Positions 63,308-64,000 of a stretch of DNA of 64,000 bases are shown here, piece by piece; position 1 is the first letter of the stretch, and the number at the start of each line of letters is the position of its first letter. A model generated the notes under the pieces. It saw only the letters and a list, made by a program, of their open reading frames with translations, did no database searches and was not told the DNA's origin. A program made the translations under genes and the position numbers. The stretch is from Euptelea pleiosperma (lineage: Eukaryota; Streptophyta; Magnoliopsida; Ranunculales; Eupteleaceae), in assembly GCA_035048495.1 (NCBI GenBank), contig CM068547.1:20777913-20841912 (forward strand), given 5' to 3'.

Positions 63308-64000
63308 CAACCCCCAACCAGCATATTGCCAATCCTTGGCAATTAGTGCGAAATACATGAGCTTAAAAGGGCTCTGCACATGCTGCACACTTTTTCATAT
63401 TAGCTCAGGGAAAACCCCGTTCGTCAAATCATTGAATGGATGCAAAAAAAAGTTACATGCTAGCGAAGAGTTGGAAAGTTTTGGCAAGACTACAGACTGA
63501 TAATCATGACCCAGAATAGTCAGACTCTGCGTGTGTGTGTGCTCAACATTCTCATCATCCGACAGTAAAGATTTCCAGATCACCTCTAAGTTTTTATGCC
63601 TCGACCTCAAATCTCACATGTTTAGCACTCATAATAGAATCACACAAGAAGGGTTTTCTTCTTTTCTCTCAATTTATATGTGAGGAGATGTATTTAATAT
63701 AAAGAGGCAAAAGATCTCACATATGTTTTATTTGAAGGAAGGACATCTTTAACAGAAGAAGATCTCATGATTGGAATACCACTTCACTCGGGAACGTCAG
63801 ATCAAACTCTATAGCTTCTCTTTCTCCAATCTCCACATTTTATGATCGTACTATCCTAGAATCAAGTAGGACTTTCCTGGGTTGTAATGAGGCTTAGGTC
63901 AGGTGTAGAGAGATAAAGGAATACAGGATTTCAAAGATCTTGAGAGGATATTGCCATTTTCTTGAATTTTTCCTGCGACGTAACACCATTATCTGGTTCT
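63308..64000 (-). other. 3' noncoding region of unit D (cut by window end)
   Basis: It begins with the polypurine tract (63308-63319) and matches the first 693 bp of the other units' 3' regions. The polyprotein of this unit lies beyond the window. Confidence 0.9.

Larger units (their letters stand above)
23600..64000 (-). mobile_element. Tandem array of autonomous Athila-like elements sharing LTRs
   Basis: Four LTRs (starting at 23600, 35884, 48167 and 60446) alternate with three complete internal regions and the beginning of a fourth, all on the - strand. There is no satellite, target duplication or second LTR between units; each LTR is the 3' LTR of one unit and the 5' LTR of the next. The repeat unit (12284, 12283, 12279 bp) equals one LTR plus one internal region. 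Length differences are explained by homopolymers: A14T42, A14T41 and A13T40 (27995, 40279, 52560), an A7/A6 run in LTR 3, and A8/A7 near 51163. The array continues past the window. A repeat expansion made during assembly must be considered. Confidence 0.93.

Noticed and set aside
10017..64000. tRNA or rRNA genes
   Set aside because: No cloverleaf or rRNA landmark seen; the only tRNA relation is the primer binding sites.
23600..64000. Nested insertions instead of a tandem array
   Set aside because: Every junction is primer site-LTR-polypurine tract with no split internal region and no target duplication between units.

Overview
The window is plant nuclear DNA made of a tandem satellite and LTR retrotransposons; I see no ordinary host gene, tRNA, rRNA or CRISPR array. 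The evidence for a flowering plant is the Athila-like Ty3/gypsy polyprotein (RT, RNase H and D,D(35)E integrase, no chromodomain), a tRNA-Asp-type primer site, plant promoter motifs in the LTRs and a 177-bp satellite. The species cannot be named from the sequence, and a centromeric or pericentromeric location is an inference.

Layout. 1-10016: satellite array, 177-bp monomers with dimer and tetramer higher-order structure and a large internal segmental duplication. 10017-21553: a complete, recently inserted, non-autonomous Athila-like element on the + strand, with LTRs of 2963 and 2965 bp and a 5-bp CCTAT target duplication. It carries one intact 617-codon ORF and no capsid domain, zinc knuckle, protease active site, RT or integrase. 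21554-23599: the same satellite resumes in phase. 23600-64000: a head-to-tail array of autonomous Athila-like elements on the - strand, in the order LTR-internal-LTR-internal-LTR-internal-LTR-internal(cut by the window end). Neighbouring units share one LTR, and the unit length is 12284, 12283 and 12279 bp. Each complete unit encodes the same gag-pol polyprotein (1921 codons from its first ATG). The only differences I found between units are homopolymer lengths and one substitution.

How the parts fit. The array units encode everything needed for retrotransposition except an env-like gene. The + strand element lacks the enzymes but shares with the units the U3 promoter, the primer-site leader and the roughly 1.95-kb 3' noncoding region, all at high identity. 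This is the expected pattern for a non-autonomous element mobilised in trans by the autonomous one. R/U5 and the coding region have diverged strongly. In the non-autonomous ORF the enzymatic parts were removed in frame, while the disordered Q/Y/P-rich and coiled-coil part of Gag was kept and a C-terminal 29-residue module was multiplied to three copies.

Most worth attention: (1) the shared-LTR tandem array, (2) the retained, remodelled ORF of the non-autonomous partner, (3) a U3 with clustered TGGGCY (Site II) motifs, three AACGG (mitotic MSA-like) repeats and a 26-bp perfect palindrome beside the TATA box, and (4) several RNA-structure candidates conserved between the two families.
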